Shown in pieces: positions 41,374-50,057 of a DNA stretch of 64,000 bases. This stretch comes from Oscillospiraceae bacterium. Lineage in GTDB: Bacteria; Bacillota; Clostridia; Oscillospirales; Acutalibacteraceae. How positions within the stretch are numbered: the stretch's first letter is position 1; each line of letters begins with the position of its first letter. The stretch spans positions 175,373-239,372 of the forward strand of contig SVON01000001.1 of the NCBI GenBank assembly GCA_015066365.1, given 5' to 3'. The position numbers and the translations under genes are program-made. The notes under the pieces are model-generated. The model worked only from the letters and a program-made list of their open reading frames with translations. It was not told the origin of the DNA and searched no databases.

Positions 41374-42168
41374 TTAAAAATATAAAACCGGGCTGTCCCC
41401 CACCGTTTTGGCCACCGACAGCAGATAATCCCGTCCCTGGGTGGCTCCATAGGCACGCAGAGCGCTTTCGGCACAATTCTGCGCTATCGCTGGGGTGTTG
41501 TTATGTTCGCTCAGATGAGCCAGCACCATCCGCGTGGCACCCGCTTCCAACAAATCCGGCAACACGGCGGCGCAATCCTGATTAGAAAGATGCCCGCCCT
41601 GACCCCGGATGCGTTGTTTGAGCCAATAAGGATACCCGCCGTTCATCAGCATATCCGGGTCGTGATTGGACTCAATGTGCACAAACTGACACCCCAGAAT
41701 CGTATCCATCACCGCCTGAGGCATATAGCCAAGGTCGGTGGTCATCGCCAGAGAACGACCGTCGTCGCTGTCAATCCGGTAGCCATAACATTGTCGGCTG
41801 TCGTGAGGCGTATCAAAGGGGGTGATCTGCAACCCCGCCACCGCTAACCGCTGTCCTTTGGGCAGCAAGAACAGCCTTTGCTCCGGATTTATGTTGTTCT
41901 GCTCGGCTAGAGCATCCAACGTTCCCTCCGATGCTATCACCGGCCAACCGTACTGCTTACACAACACCCGTAAACCGGCCACGTGATCACTGTGCTCGTG
42001 GGTGAGCAACACGGCACGGATACTTTGTGGGTCAATTTCCCGCTCTTTAAGGGCGTTGCTAATGCGCCGGGCCGACACACCTACGTCGATCAGCAAGCCG
42101 CCGGAAGCCGTACCCACATAGGTGCAATTTCCGGAGCTGCCACTGAACAGCGAACAATAACGTAACAT
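41374..42168 (-). CDS. MBL-fold hydrolase, YycJ/WalJ-like
   Basis: A 264-residue metallo-beta-lactamase-fold protein beginning MLRYCSLFSGSSGNCTYVGT, with LLTHEHSDHVAGL (HxHxDH), HDSRQCYGYRI and ESNHDPDMLMNGGYP. This is the WalJ (YycJ) type, proposed to be a 5'-to-3' exonuclease linking DNA repair and cell-wall control. The usual walRK genes are not adjacent. Start at 42168 matches the family N-terminus. Confidence 0.85.
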   Translation of the reverse strand: MLRYCSLFSGSSGNCTYVGTASGGLLIDVGVSARRISNALKEREIDPQSIRAVLLTHEHSDHVAGLRVLCKQYGWPVIASEGTLDALAEQNNINPEQRLFLLPKGQRLAVAGLQITPFDTPHDSRQCYGYRIDSDDGRSLAMTTDLGYMPQAVMDTILGCQFVHIESNHDPDMLMNGGYPYWLKQRIRGQGGHLSNQDCAAVLPDLLEAGATRMVLAHLSEHNNTPAIAQNCAESALRAYGATQGRDYLLSVAKTVGDSPVLYF

Positions 42169-42180
42169 AGTATCTCTCCA

Positions 42181-42224
42181 AAGAAAGCGCCGCACACCGC
42201 CATCCGGCAGGTCTGCGGCGCTTT
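42181..42224 (-). terminator. Hairpin after murA
   Basis: AAAGCGCCGCA/TGCGGCGCTTT, 11-bp stem with a 19-base loop holding a smaller stem; the minus-strand tail is TTTCTTTGG. A moderate terminator between murA and the walJ-like gene. Confidence 0.7.
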
Positions 42225-42227
42225 GTA

Positions 42228-43499
42228 TTATTCTTCGTCCGGTACCTCTATCATCGTGATATCGGCCCCCAAACGGGTCAGTTTCTCAATAATATTCTCG
42301 TAACCACGCTCAATGTAGCGGATATTGCCAATCTCGGTGGTTCCCTCTGCCGCCAAGCCGGCAATCACCATCGCCGCACCGGCACGCAGATCCATCGACA
42401 TCACCGAAGCCGCCTTGAGTTGCGGTACGCCGGTGATGGTGGCCGTACTGCCACGTACCTCAATGTTTGCCCCCATCCGAAGAAGCTCCTCGGTGTAACG
42501 GAAGCGGTTCTCCCAGATGCCCTCGGCAATGTGGCTGACGCCCTCAGCAGTACACAGCACCACAGCAATCTGAGGTTGCATATCGGTGGGGAATCCGGGA
42601 TGAGGCATCGTTTTAATATTACAGTGCTGCAGAGGTCCATTGCAACGCACCCGCACCGCATCGTCCATCTCCTCGACCCAAGCGCCCATTTCCACCAGCT
42701 TGGCGGAAATAGACTCCAGGTGCTTGGGGATCACGTTGCGGATAAGCACATCGCCCCGGGTCGCCACCGCCGCCGCCATATAGGTGCCGGCTTCGATCTG
42801 ATCCGGAATAATGGAGTAGGTGGCGCTATGCAGATACTGAGTACCGCGGATTTTAATCACGTCGGTACCGGCACCGCGGATATCCGCGCCCATCGTATTT
42901 AAAAAGTTGGCCAGGTCAACGATGTGAGGTTCTTTGGCGGCGTTCTCGATAACCGTCATACCCATCGCCTTAACCGCCGCCAGCATAATGTTGACCGTAG
43001 CCCCCACGCTGACGGTGTCCAGATAGATGGAGTTACCCATCAACTGGTCGCACTCCACCTCAATGAACCCATCCTCTTGGGGGGTTACCTCCGCACCCAA
43101 AGCGCGGAAGCCTTTGAGATGCAGATCCATCGGACGCTCACCAAACCAGCAGCCACCGGGCATCGGTACGCGGGCACTACCCCGCTTGCCCAGCAGAGCG
43201 CCGATGAAATAATAGGAAGCACGCATATTCCGTGCCAACTCGTCGTCCACCGAACAGGTATTGACAGTGGTGGGATCGATCTCCACCGTATGATCGTCAA
43301 TGCGGGTCACCTGAGCGCCCAAAGACTCTAACAACAGCAACGACGTAGTCACGTCCTTGATGATCGGAATATTCTCAATTCGGCAGGGCTCGTCCGCCAG
43401 CAACGCCGCAGGCAGAATGGCCACCACTGCATTTTTCGCGCCACTGATGTCCACCGCACCGGACAACGGAATACCGCCGTTAATCTTGTATTTTCTCAC
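42228..43499 (-). CDS. murA: UDP-GlcNAc 1-carboxyvinyltransferase
   Basis: First committed step of peptidoglycan synthesis: transfers enolpyruvate from PEP to UDP-GlcNAc. The 423-residue protein has SGAKNAVVAILPAALL (Lys of the KN motif), the catalytic-loop Cys in MPGGCWFGERPMDLHL (the target of fosfomycin), and GFPTDMQPQ. A GTG start (43499; reads RKYKINGG next) follows GGGGTG; the longer ATG reading crosses the promoter leader. Confidence 0.95.
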   Translation of the reverse strand: MRKYKINGGIPLSGAVDISGAKNAVVAILPAALLADEPCRIENIPIIKDVTTSLLLLESLGAQVTRIDDHTVEIDPTTVNTCSVDDELARNMRASYYFIGALLGKRGSARVPMPGGCWFGERPMDLHLKGFRALGAEVTPQEDGFIEVECDQLMGNSIYLDTVSVGATVNIMLAAVKAMGMTVIENAAKEPHIVDLANFLNTMGADIRGAGTDVIKIRGTQYLHSATYSIIPDQIEAGTYMAAAVATRGDVLIRNVIPKHLESISAKLVEMGAWVEEMDDAVRVRCNGPLQHCNIKTMPHPGFPTDMQPQIAVVLCTAEGVSHIAEGIWENRFRYTEELLRMGANIEVRGSTATITGVPQLKAASVMSMDLRAGAAMVIAGLAAEGTTEIGNIRYIERGYENIIEKLTRLGADITMIEVPDEE

Positions 43500-43585
43500 G
43501 ATATAACACCCCTTGTTCGCATCATTGACAAGCAAATGGGTTGGAAAACTCAACACAAAGCCGAAGTATATAACTTCCTCAAGGT

Positions 43586-43614
43586 ATTATACCACACTTA
43601 TATAGAAAAGTAAA
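43586..43614 (-). promoter_or_regulatory. Promoter of murA
   Basis: Minus strand TTTACT (43609-43614), 17-base spacer, TATAAT (43586-43591). Confidence 0.7.
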
Positions 43615-43642
43615 TACAAGATTTGAAAATTCTACGGTTAAA

Positions 43643-44815
43643 TTAGCCGTCGTAACGCAACGCTTCTACCGGTCGTAATCCTGCCGCCTGGTAGGCTGGG
43701 TAAGCACCGAATACGGTGCCTAACAAAAGGGTTAATAGCACCACCCCTACCAACTGCACAACAGAGAACAACGGCGTCATCCCCATCACCGCACAACCAA
43801 TTATAACCGCACTGCCCCCCAGCACAAGACCGAGCAGAGCGCCAAACAAGCTCATCAAAAACGCCCCAGCTAAAAACTCTGCCATAATCCGTTTTCGGGT
43901 GGCTCCAATAGCCTTTTTGATGCCTATTTCTCGGGTACGCTCGTTGACCGAGGACAGCATTACCGTCAGGATACCAAAACCAGAAACCAATAGAGAAACC
44001 CCGCCGATAGCGGTAAGAGCCAACGTGACCACATCCAGCATCGACCCTAACCGTTCCCGTTGTGAGGCGAGATTTTCGGTGGTCAGATTTTCCATAGGCT
44101 CCCCGGAACGCAACAGCACGCCCCGTATCCGCTGCTCTACCGTATCCGAAGCAGCAGGGTCGCTGAGACGCACCGCAATCTGGTCAAAGGCGGTATCCCC
44201 CGTTACCCGCTGTTGGACAGTATACGGCAGATACACCATATAAGGGATCAGCGCCGTCACATTCTGAAGCAAACTGCTCCCTGTGGCTGACACCCCCACC
44301 ACCGTCAGTTCTTGCGATCCGGTTTCATAAACCACCGTAAAAGTGCGCCCCACCACATTGGTGTACCCATACACGTCCCGCGCCATCGCCTCATCCACCA
44401 CGCACACCGGCTGCTCATCCAATACATCTCCCGGTGTCAGCATCCGTCCATGCAACAGCTCCAGAGAAATCACCTGTTCAGCCCCAGAATCGATCCCGCA
44501 CGCCACCACAGAATGAGTCTTACCCTCCTCCGTTACCGCTGCAAACTCCAACGATAGCGGCATCGCCAACCGCACCGAAGGCAACGCGCGCACAAGGGTT
44601 AAGGCGCGGTCGTTGAGACCGGTGGTACAGCTAATGGACAGCCCGTCAATACCCATCGTTTCCAGTTCATGATTGACCGCCTCCGTGCCGATACGGCTGA
44701 TGCTGAGTATGAGCACCACCATCGCGGTACCGATGCCGATGCTACTGACCGTCAGAAGCGTGCGCAATCGCCTGCGCCAAAGGGCAATCCACGCGCTGTG
44801 CCACACACCCCTCAA
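43643..44815 (-). CDS. MacB/FtsX-type ABC transporter permease
   Basis: A 390-residue membrane protein with the MacB-type topology: N-terminal helix (about 20-40) after MRGVWHSAWIALWRRRLRTLLT, a large extracytoplasmic domain (about 50-265), and three C-terminal helices (about 270-380) with the FtsX signature NERTREIGIKKAIGATRKRIMAEFL and AYQAAGLRPVEALRYD. No ATPase domain is fused and none is adjacent. Overlaps the adaptor gene by 4 bases. Likely an exporter of a peptide, lipid or drug; substrate unknown. Confidence 0.88.
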   Translation of the reverse strand: MRGVWHSAWIALWRRRLRTLLTVSSIGIGTAMVVLILSISRIGTEAVNHELETMGIDGLSISCTTGLNDRALTLVRALPSVRLAMPLSLEFAAVTEEGKTHSVVACGIDSGAEQVISLELLHGRMLTPGDVLDEQPVCVVDEAMARDVYGYTNVVGRTFTVVYETGSQELTVVGVSATGSSLLQNVTALIPYMVYLPYTVQQRVTGDTAFDQIAVRLSDPAASDTVEQRIRGVLLRSGEPMENLTTENLASQRERLGSMLDVVTLALTAIGGVSLLVSGFGILTVMLSSVNERTREIGIKKAIGATRKRIMAEFLAGAFLMSLFGALLGLVLGGSAVIIGCAVMGMTPLFSVVQLVGVVLLTLLLGTVFGAYPAYQAAGLRPVEALRYDG

Positions 44816-45720
44816 GATGCCGCCTCCTCCACCGCCATACCGCTCTGATGGATTTTATCAGGATTGTTGATCACCGTCTGACCCACCAAAGACCGGTCAG
44901 CCAGCAACACTCCGTCCTTTACCTGCGCCGCTACCTCAACCGCCTGCCGAACGGCACACCCCTCCTTCAGCAAATACACGTACCGGCCTTTTTCGTCGCT
45001 GAGCACCGCTTCGTGTGGTACCAGCACACCGGATTCATTCACCTTTGTTACCACGGTTGCCCGCGCGGTCAGTCCCAAACGCAGAGAGTCATCCCGCTGT
45101 CCTTCGTCCAAGGTAACCACCCCTTCTACCATAATACCGGCACTGGTGTCTGTCCGAGCCGCTGAGGAAATCTCCGTCAAAGTACCGTAATACATCGAAC
45201 GGGAAAAGCCCTCTCCGGTCAACCGCACCGGCATCCCCTGTTTGATCACTTGCAGATCCTTTTCCCGCAGACACAGGCGCACCTGCAAATCCCGCTCCAA
45301 AGCCAATAAAACACACGGTGTCCCCGCCTCGGTGGGAGCTCCCGCCAAAGCATTGACCGCCACCACCACACCGGACTCCGGGGCGGTAATCTCCTCCGCC
45401 ATAGCCGCCAGGTACATCCGGGTCACATCGTTCCCTGCTGTTTCAAAGGTAGCCCGCTTATCGATCACCGCCAGCACCTCCCCCTTTTTCACCCGGGAGC
45501 CTTCCTTGACGTTTACCTCCTTCACGATACAGGGCACCGGCAAAAACACCCCCGTCGCCTTAGCAGATTCCACCACACCGGTACAGACCACCGTCTGTTC
45601 AACCCGCTCCGCTTTCAGAACGGTCGTGTTCACCTGCACCGGCTCCGTCCCGTTTCCCAAAAGCCATACGCCAAGAGCCACCGCCCCAGCCAAAAATACC
45701 AACATCCATCGTTTTTTCAT
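44812..45720 (-). CDS. Membrane fusion/adaptor protein of the MacA type
   Basis: A 302-residue adaptor with an N-terminal membrane anchor (about 5-24), barrel-sandwich (lipoyl-like) halves in VVCTGVVESAKATGVFLPV and ITAPESGVVVAVNALAG, and a beta-barrel plus membrane-proximal domain. The coiled-coil hairpin between the lipoyl halves is very short, as in Gram-positive MacA-like adaptors. Start at MKKRWML follows GAGGTGA. First gene of a two-gene unit that lacks the expected ATP-binding protein. Confidence 0.85.
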   Translation of the reverse strand: MKKRWMLVFLAGAVALGVWLLGNGTEPVQVNTTVLKAERVEQTVVCTGVVESAKATGVFLPVPCIVKEVNVKEGSRVKKGEVLAVIDKRATFETAGNDVTRMYLAAMAEEITAPESGVVVAVNALAGAPTEAGTPCVLLALERDLQVRLCLREKDLQVIKQGMPVRLTGEGFSRSMYYGTLTEISSAARTDTSAGIMVEGVVTLDEGQRDDSLRLGLTARATVVTKVNESGVLVPHEAVLSDEKGRYVYLLKEGCAVRQAVEVAAQVKDGVLLADRSLVGQTVINNPDKIHQSGMAVEEAAS

Positions 45721-45810
45721 GGTCGTCACCTCACAATAATTCTGTTCTATTGTGCGGTATGTACAGCAAAATATGTGTACTTTTCTCGTTCGCCTGTTGG
45801 TGGGTTTTGG

Positions 45811-45841
45811 CAAAAAGAAAAGACCGCGTAAAGCGGTCTTT
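45811..45841 (-). terminator. Terminator after the LOG gene
   Basis: AAGACCGC/GCGGTCTT with a 4-base loop, followed by TTCTTTTTG on the minus strand. Confidence 0.8.
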
Positions 45842-45844
45842 ATC

Positions 45845-46417
45845 TTAAACGAATTTGGTTTTCTTAATATCCACCACATCCTCGGTGCGGGTCAGCAGAG
45901 CCAACACCTCTTCCGGGGTGGTGGCCACCGAAATCAGCGACATACTTGCCTGCTGCATAAATTTCTCATCCACCGTATAGCGAAGCATCTCCAGCAGTCG
46001 ATCATAGTAGCCACCAATATTGAAGATGACAATAGGTTTTTGATGTCGTCCCAGCTGTTTGAGCGTATACATCTCAAAAAACTCCTCATAGGTGCCGATG
46101 CCGCCGGGAGTCACCACAAAAGCATCGGAACGCTCATCCATAATCTGCTTGCGTTCCCGCATGGTTTCGGTGTACACCATCTCGTCACAGTGTTCATATA
46201 TAATGCCATCCACCTTGAGAAAGGAGGGCACTACGCCCACAACCTTGCCGCCGCCCCGGGTCATTCCACGAGCCACAGCCCCCATCAAGCCGGACCCGCC
46301 GGCACCGTAGACCAGGGCGTGACCGGCTGTTGCCAACGCCTCGCCCAACGCCTCGGTGGCGGTGATATATGCCGTATTAATTTGGGTGCTTGAGGCACCA
46401 TATACACAGACGTTCAT
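45845..46417 (-). CDS. LOG-family phosphoribohydrolase
   Basis: Rossmann-fold protein of the LONELY GUY/TIGR00730 family, which cleaves ribose 5-phosphate from AMP-type nucleotides (cytokinin-like activation in plants, nucleotide salvage in bacteria). The 190-residue protein has VYGAGGSGLMGAVARG, the catalytic ETMRERKQIM and the diagnostic TPGGIGTYEEFFE. Start overlaps the GH2 stop by 4 bases. Confidence 0.93.
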   Translation of the reverse strand: MNVCVYGASSTQINTAYITATEALGEALATAGHALVYGAGGSGLMGAVARGMTRGGGKVVGVVPSFLKVDGIIYEHCDEMVYTETMRERKQIMDERSDAFVVTPGGIGTYEEFFEMYTLKQLGRHQKPIVIFNIGGYYDRLLEMLRYTVDEKFMQQASMSLISVATTPEEVLALLTRTEDVVDIKKTKFV

Positions 46418-48150
46418 TCTGCATCCTCCGTTCTAATTTGCAACTCAGCGGCCATCGCAAGCATCCGCTCCGGCTCCACCTTGCATACCCGGCGGTCGTA
46501 GCTATACAAGCCGTTGGTTTCATCCTCTACGTCCGATAACTGAGTATAAATGGCACCGCACAAGCCTTTCTTTACCGCCGGAATTATCTCCTGACGATAG
46601 AGTGCTTCGACCCCATCCATAAAGGCTTCGGCACTCTTATATTTGCGATAACCATAGGTCTTCTCCGTGTTGAAAATATGCCCCTCCGGTTTATAGGAAT
46701 ACCCGCCAAACTCGGTCAAAAACACAGGCTTATCCGCCCGATGATGACGATAGCGCTTAAAATACACGTGCTCGCTGACCACGTCGCTTTGGCCGCCTTT
46801 GAACCAGCCGGAGGCGGTGTCAATGAATCGAGCGGGGTCTAACAGCCTCAGGTGACAATACATCCGGTCGCTGTCAAACTGTCCCCATCCCTCGTTAAAG
46901 ATGGTCCACCCGACAATGCTGGGGTGACGCTGTAACCGGGTGACGGTCTGTTCCATTCCCTCAAAAAAAGCCTCGCGGGTAACAGCGTTCCTGTGCAGAC
47001 GCTTGTCTGACCGCTTTTTGAGACCGATGGTGGGCAGGGCGGTATCACGAATAAACGAGTAATCCCCATTGTTCACCATATCCTGCCATACCAGCATACC
47101 AAGCCGGTCACAATCATAGTAGAATTGCTCTGCTTCCACCTTAATATGCTTACGCAAGGTATTAAAGCCCAATTCCTGCATCTTGCGAATATCCCTCTCG
47201 TAGCAAGTGGGCAGAGGCGGCGTAAACAAGCCGTCACTCCAATAGCCTTGATCCAGCACACCGTGGAAAAACACCGGTTTGCCATTGAGACACATCCGTG
47301 GGATGCCGTCAACGTGGCGCACATCCAGGGTGCGCACCGCAAAATAGGACTCCACGCGGTCGTGGGCGGTTTCCAAAGTATATTCGTAAAGATAGGGATC
47401 CTCCGGGCACCACAGGCGCGGCTCCGGCAAGGCGACCTCGGCTACACCCTCTTGCAACGGTACCATAACCACGCCACCGGGAGTCTTGACCGTCACCACA
47501 CCTTCCGATACACCATCGGCGTAAAGGCTGACCTTTTCTTGCTCGGTGATCGCTGTCAAACATCGGACGTATTCTTCCGGCACGCTCTCCAGCCACACTG
47601 TCTGCCAGATTCCGGACACAGGGGTATACCACATACCGCCCCGCTTATGACATTGTTTTCCGTAAGGCAAAGTGGTGTCCGGCAGACGGTCCACCACCTG
47701 CACGTCCAACACGTTGTTATCTTGCAAATATTCTGTAATATCGAAAGAGAATGGGTCATACCCACCGGTGTGCTGACCCACCATCCGACCGTTCACATAC
47801 ACGGTCGCGATTTGGTCTGCCGCACCGATGTGCAACAGCACCCGGTCCTTTCTAAATCCGCACGGCAGGGAAAATTCCCGTCGGTACCATAAGCGGCGAT
47901 CGGAAGAAAACACCTCTCCTACCCCGGACAGCAAGCTCTCCGGGCAATAAGGTACACGGATGGTGCGGTCGTGCCGCTCCGGAACACTGTCGCTATCATT
48001 GACCGTAAACGCCCACCAACCATTAAGATTCAAAAAAGAGTCCCGCCGCAACGTGGGCCGAGGATAGGCATCCCACGGGATGACCGCAGGGTCGGCAGCC
48101 AACCGTTCCCCGGAGGGAGTATAGAGTTTTTCATAGCGGGTGGTTTTCAA
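46414..48150 (-). CDS. Glycoside hydrolase family 2 enzyme
   Basis: A 578-residue intracellular (no signal peptide) GH2 enzyme: N-terminal jelly-roll sugar-binding domain (about 20-185), immunoglobulin-like domain (about 186-285) and TIM barrel (about 290-578). The acid/base Glu lies in WTIFNEGWGQF and the nucleophile Glu in VFLTEFGGYSY. The length is nearer to small beta-glucuronidase/galactosidase-like members than to LacZ. The exact sugar cannot be told; glucuronidase-defining motifs (NxKG) are not visible. It is translationally coupled to the LOG gene. Confidence 0.88.
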   Translation of the reverse strand: MKTTRYEKLYTPSGERLAADPAVIPWDAYPRPTLRRDSFLNLNGWWAFTVNDSDSVPERHDRTIRVPYCPESLLSGVGEVFSSDRRLWYRREFSLPCGFRKDRVLLHIGAADQIATVYVNGRMVGQHTGGYDPFSFDITEYLQDNNVLDVQVVDRLPDTTLPYGKQCHKRGGMWYTPVSGIWQTVWLESVPEEYVRCLTAITEQEKVSLYADGVSEGVVTVKTPGGVVMVPLQEGVAEVALPEPRLWCPEDPYLYEYTLETAHDRVESYFAVRTLDVRHVDGIPRMCLNGKPVFFHGVLDQGYWSDGLFTPPLPTCYERDIRKMQELGFNTLRKHIKVEAEQFYYDCDRLGMLVWQDMVNNGDYSFIRDTALPTIGLKKRSDKRLHRNAVTREAFFEGMEQTVTRLQRHPSIVGWTIFNEGWGQFDSDRMYCHLRLLDPARFIDTASGWFKGGQSDVVSEHVYFKRYRHHRADKPVFLTEFGGYSYKPEGHIFNTEKTYGYRKYKSAEAFMDGVEALYRQEIIPAVKKGLCGAIYTQLSDVEDETNGLYSYDRRVCKVEPERMLAMAAELQIRTEDAE

Positions 48151-48238
48151 CGGTTTCTACCTCCTTTTTGAAGCGGGCTCGGTTATTTCTCTTATATTAC
48201 CACAATCCAACGTCTTTTACAAGGAAATACGCTCATCG

Positions 48239-48928
48239 TCAGGATTCTTTTTGTCGTTTTTCACGATACCGCCAATGGGCGAATGCGTAGAGGTCGTTCA
48301 ATAAAAACACCAAAAAGCAACCGATCATTGGTGTAAAGGAAACATCCTTTACAGATGCAAGAACCCAGAGAATCACTAGAATTATATCGTTGGCTGCAAA
48401 AGCAAGCGCATACCACGTGCTGCGATAATAGGTTAAATACGCTGCCATAAAACTGGTGGTAATGGATAAGATGCTGAAAAACAAATTGGGTGTATCCAAC
48501 CACCAAAGCGCCATCCCCAACACCGCCGTTACAACCAGACTTTCGATAACCATATTCCGTTTCTGCCCCGCCGTCAGCCGATGAATCTCCACCTCCGCCT
48601 GATTCCCGCGATAAGGATGGCGCAACCAGCTGACTACCGCCATGAGAGCCATCGGCAGTGTCATACCGACATAGGTGATCACCTCACCATAATACCGGAA
48701 CTGCCAAGAGGTGATGCCGTATAGCACGCTGAACACCGCCGTCAGCACCTGTCCCCACACATCGCCCCTGGCCATCAGCACCAGCGCAAAAGCGCCCACC
48801 GTCACTCCGGAGGCGGTAGACCAGGTCACCGCCGGGGTTGCCAGGCTACAGCCGATTACTATGGTCAGCGATACGCTCAACACCAGCCAGTCTTTCCTAC
48901 TAAATCCTTTGAATGGATTTCTCCACAC
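48239..48928 (-). CDS. pnuC: Nicotinamide riboside/mononucleotide transporter PnuC
   Basis: Facilitates uptake of NAD precursors. The 229-residue protein has about seven membrane helices, the conserved GDVWGQVLTAVFSVLYGITSWQFRYYGE segment and the C-terminal LAFAANDIILVILWVLA ... LNDLYAFAHW typical of PnuC. No NAD-binding riboswitch was recognised upstream; a terminator separates it from ppa. Confidence 0.9.
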   Translation of the reverse strand: MWRNPFKGFSRKDWLVLSVSLTIVIGCSLATPAVTWSTASGVTVGAFALVLMARGDVWGQVLTAVFSVLYGITSWQFRYYGEVITYVGMTLPMALMAVVSWLRHPYRGNQAEVEIHRLTAGQKRNMVIESLVVTAVLGMALWWLDTPNLFFSILSITTSFMAAYLTYYRSTWYALAFAANDIILVILWVLASVKDVSFTPMIGCFLVFLLNDLYAFAHWRYREKRQKES

Positions 48929-48942
48929 AGTTCATCACTCCA

Positions 48943-49000
48943 AAAAATAAGCACCCACACATCTCTCTTCTAAGACCTAACGAGAGATGAATGGGTGCTG
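48943..49000 (-). terminator. Terminator between ppa and pnuC
   Basis: AGCACCCA..CATCTCTC / GAGAGATG..TGGGTGCT stem with a 14-base loop; on the minus strand it is followed by TATTTTTT. It lies 15 bases before pnuC, so pnuC expression depends on read-through unless a promoter hides in the hairpin; control by attenuation is possible. Confidence 0.75.
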
Positions 49001-49032
49001 ATACTCAAGCACCGCCTACCCGGTGGCAGGCA

Positions 49033-49575
49033 TTATTTGTGAGCCTTGCAAAAGACCTCCACGTACCGATCAATGGCCTCTTCCATAACCTTGACGGCGT
49101 TGGCGCGAGGGGTTACCTCGTCCACCGCGGTGGCTTTGTTCTCCAGGTTTTTATACACCGTGAAGAAGTGGCGCATCTCGTCAAAGATATGACGAGGCAG
49201 GTCGGTAATATCCCGGTACATATTGTAGTTGGGATCGTTGAACGGAATGGCTACGATCTTTTCATCGTTGTGTCCGCTGTCAATCATATTGATGACACCG
49301 ATGGGATAGGCCCGCACACAGCACATAGGCTCTAACGGCTCTGCACACAGAAGCAGCACGTCCAACGGATCGCCATCATCACCATACGTGCGCGGAATAA
49401 ACCCGTAGTTGGCGGGATAATGGGTAGAGGTATACAGAATTCGGTCCAACAAAATCAGGCCGGTTTCTTTATCCAGCTCATACTTTTTCTTGCTCCCCTT
49501 GGGGATCTCGATGACGCAAATAAAATCCTCCGGCTGAATACGAGAAGGATCAATATCATGCCAAATGTTTCCCAT
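49033..49575 (-). CDS. ppa: Inorganic pyrophosphatase (family I)
   Basis: Hydrolyses PPi to phosphate. The 180-residue protein has ANYGFIPRTYGDDGDPLDVLLL, the family I signature with three Asp metal ligands, plus IPKGSKKKYELDKETG and the downstream FFTVYKNLENK. A soluble PPase alongside a PPi-type phosphofructokinase (6995-8203) means the cell must balance the two uses of PPi. Confidence 0.95.
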   Translation of the reverse strand: MGNIWHDIDPSRIQPEDFICVIEIPKGSKKKYELDKETGLILLDRILYTSTHYPANYGFIPRTYGDDGDPLDVLLLCAEPLEPMCCVRAYPIGVINMIDSGHNDEKIVAIPFNDPNYNMYRDITDLPRHIFDEMRHFFTVYKNLENKATAVDEVTPRANAVKVMEEAIDRYVEVFCKAHK

Positions 49576-49605
49576 AGAAACCGCTCCTTTGCTTTGGTTT
49601 TCCTT

Positions 49606-49634
49606 AGTTTATCACATTTTTGGGCTGCTGTCAA
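49606..49634 (-). promoter_or_regulatory. Promoter of ppa
   Basis: Minus strand TTGACA (49629-49634), 17-base spacer, TAAACT (49606-49611), next to the cdd stop codon. Confidence 0.7.
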
Positions 49635-49637
49635 AGA

Positions 49638-50057
49638 TTATTCCTTAACAAATCCCGGGCCAAAGGCCATGGGTAATAAATCCCCCAACGTGCACTTGAT
49701 AAATTCTGTCTCGCTCTGCACCAACAAAATGGGAAAATCAGGGGCACAAAACTCCGCCAACACTTGACGACATAGGCCGCAAGGCGGCGTAGCCGGGTCG
49801 ATACACGCTCCTTTTCCGCCCACGATTGCCAGCATAGAAAAATCGCGTTCTCCCTCACTGACCGCTTTTACCACAGCGGTGCGCTCTGCACAAATGGTGG
49901 GCGAAAAGGCGGCGTTTTCCACGTTGCAGCCGGTATACACCTTGCCGGTAGCCGTCAACAGCGCCGCCCCCACGCAAAACCCGGAATAAGGAGCATAGGC
50001 ACGCTTTTTGGCTTCCATCGCTTTACAACACAGTTCCAGTTCGGTCATGATTGTCAC
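49638..50057 (-). CDS. cdd: Cytidine deaminase
   Basis: Deaminates cytidine and deoxycytidine. The 139-residue protein has the zinc site in FSPTICAERTAVVKA (Cys-Ala-Glu) and PPCGLCRQVLAEF (PCxxC), plus the NVENAAFSPT substrate loop. Likely start at MTELELC, just inside the deoB stop. Part of deoD-deoB-cdd. Confidence 0.93.
   Translation of the reverse strand: MTIMTELELCCKAMEAKKRAYAPYSGFCVGAALLTATGKVYTGCNVENAAFSPTICAERTAVVKAVSEGERDFSMLAIVGGKGACIDPATPPCGLCRQVLAEFCAPDFPILLVQSETEFIKCTLGDLLPMAFGPGFVKE

Noticed and set aside
48929..49032. NAD+-sensing riboswitch upstream of pnuC
   Set aside because: The region is explained by a long terminator hairpin; no conserved aptamer features were recognised.
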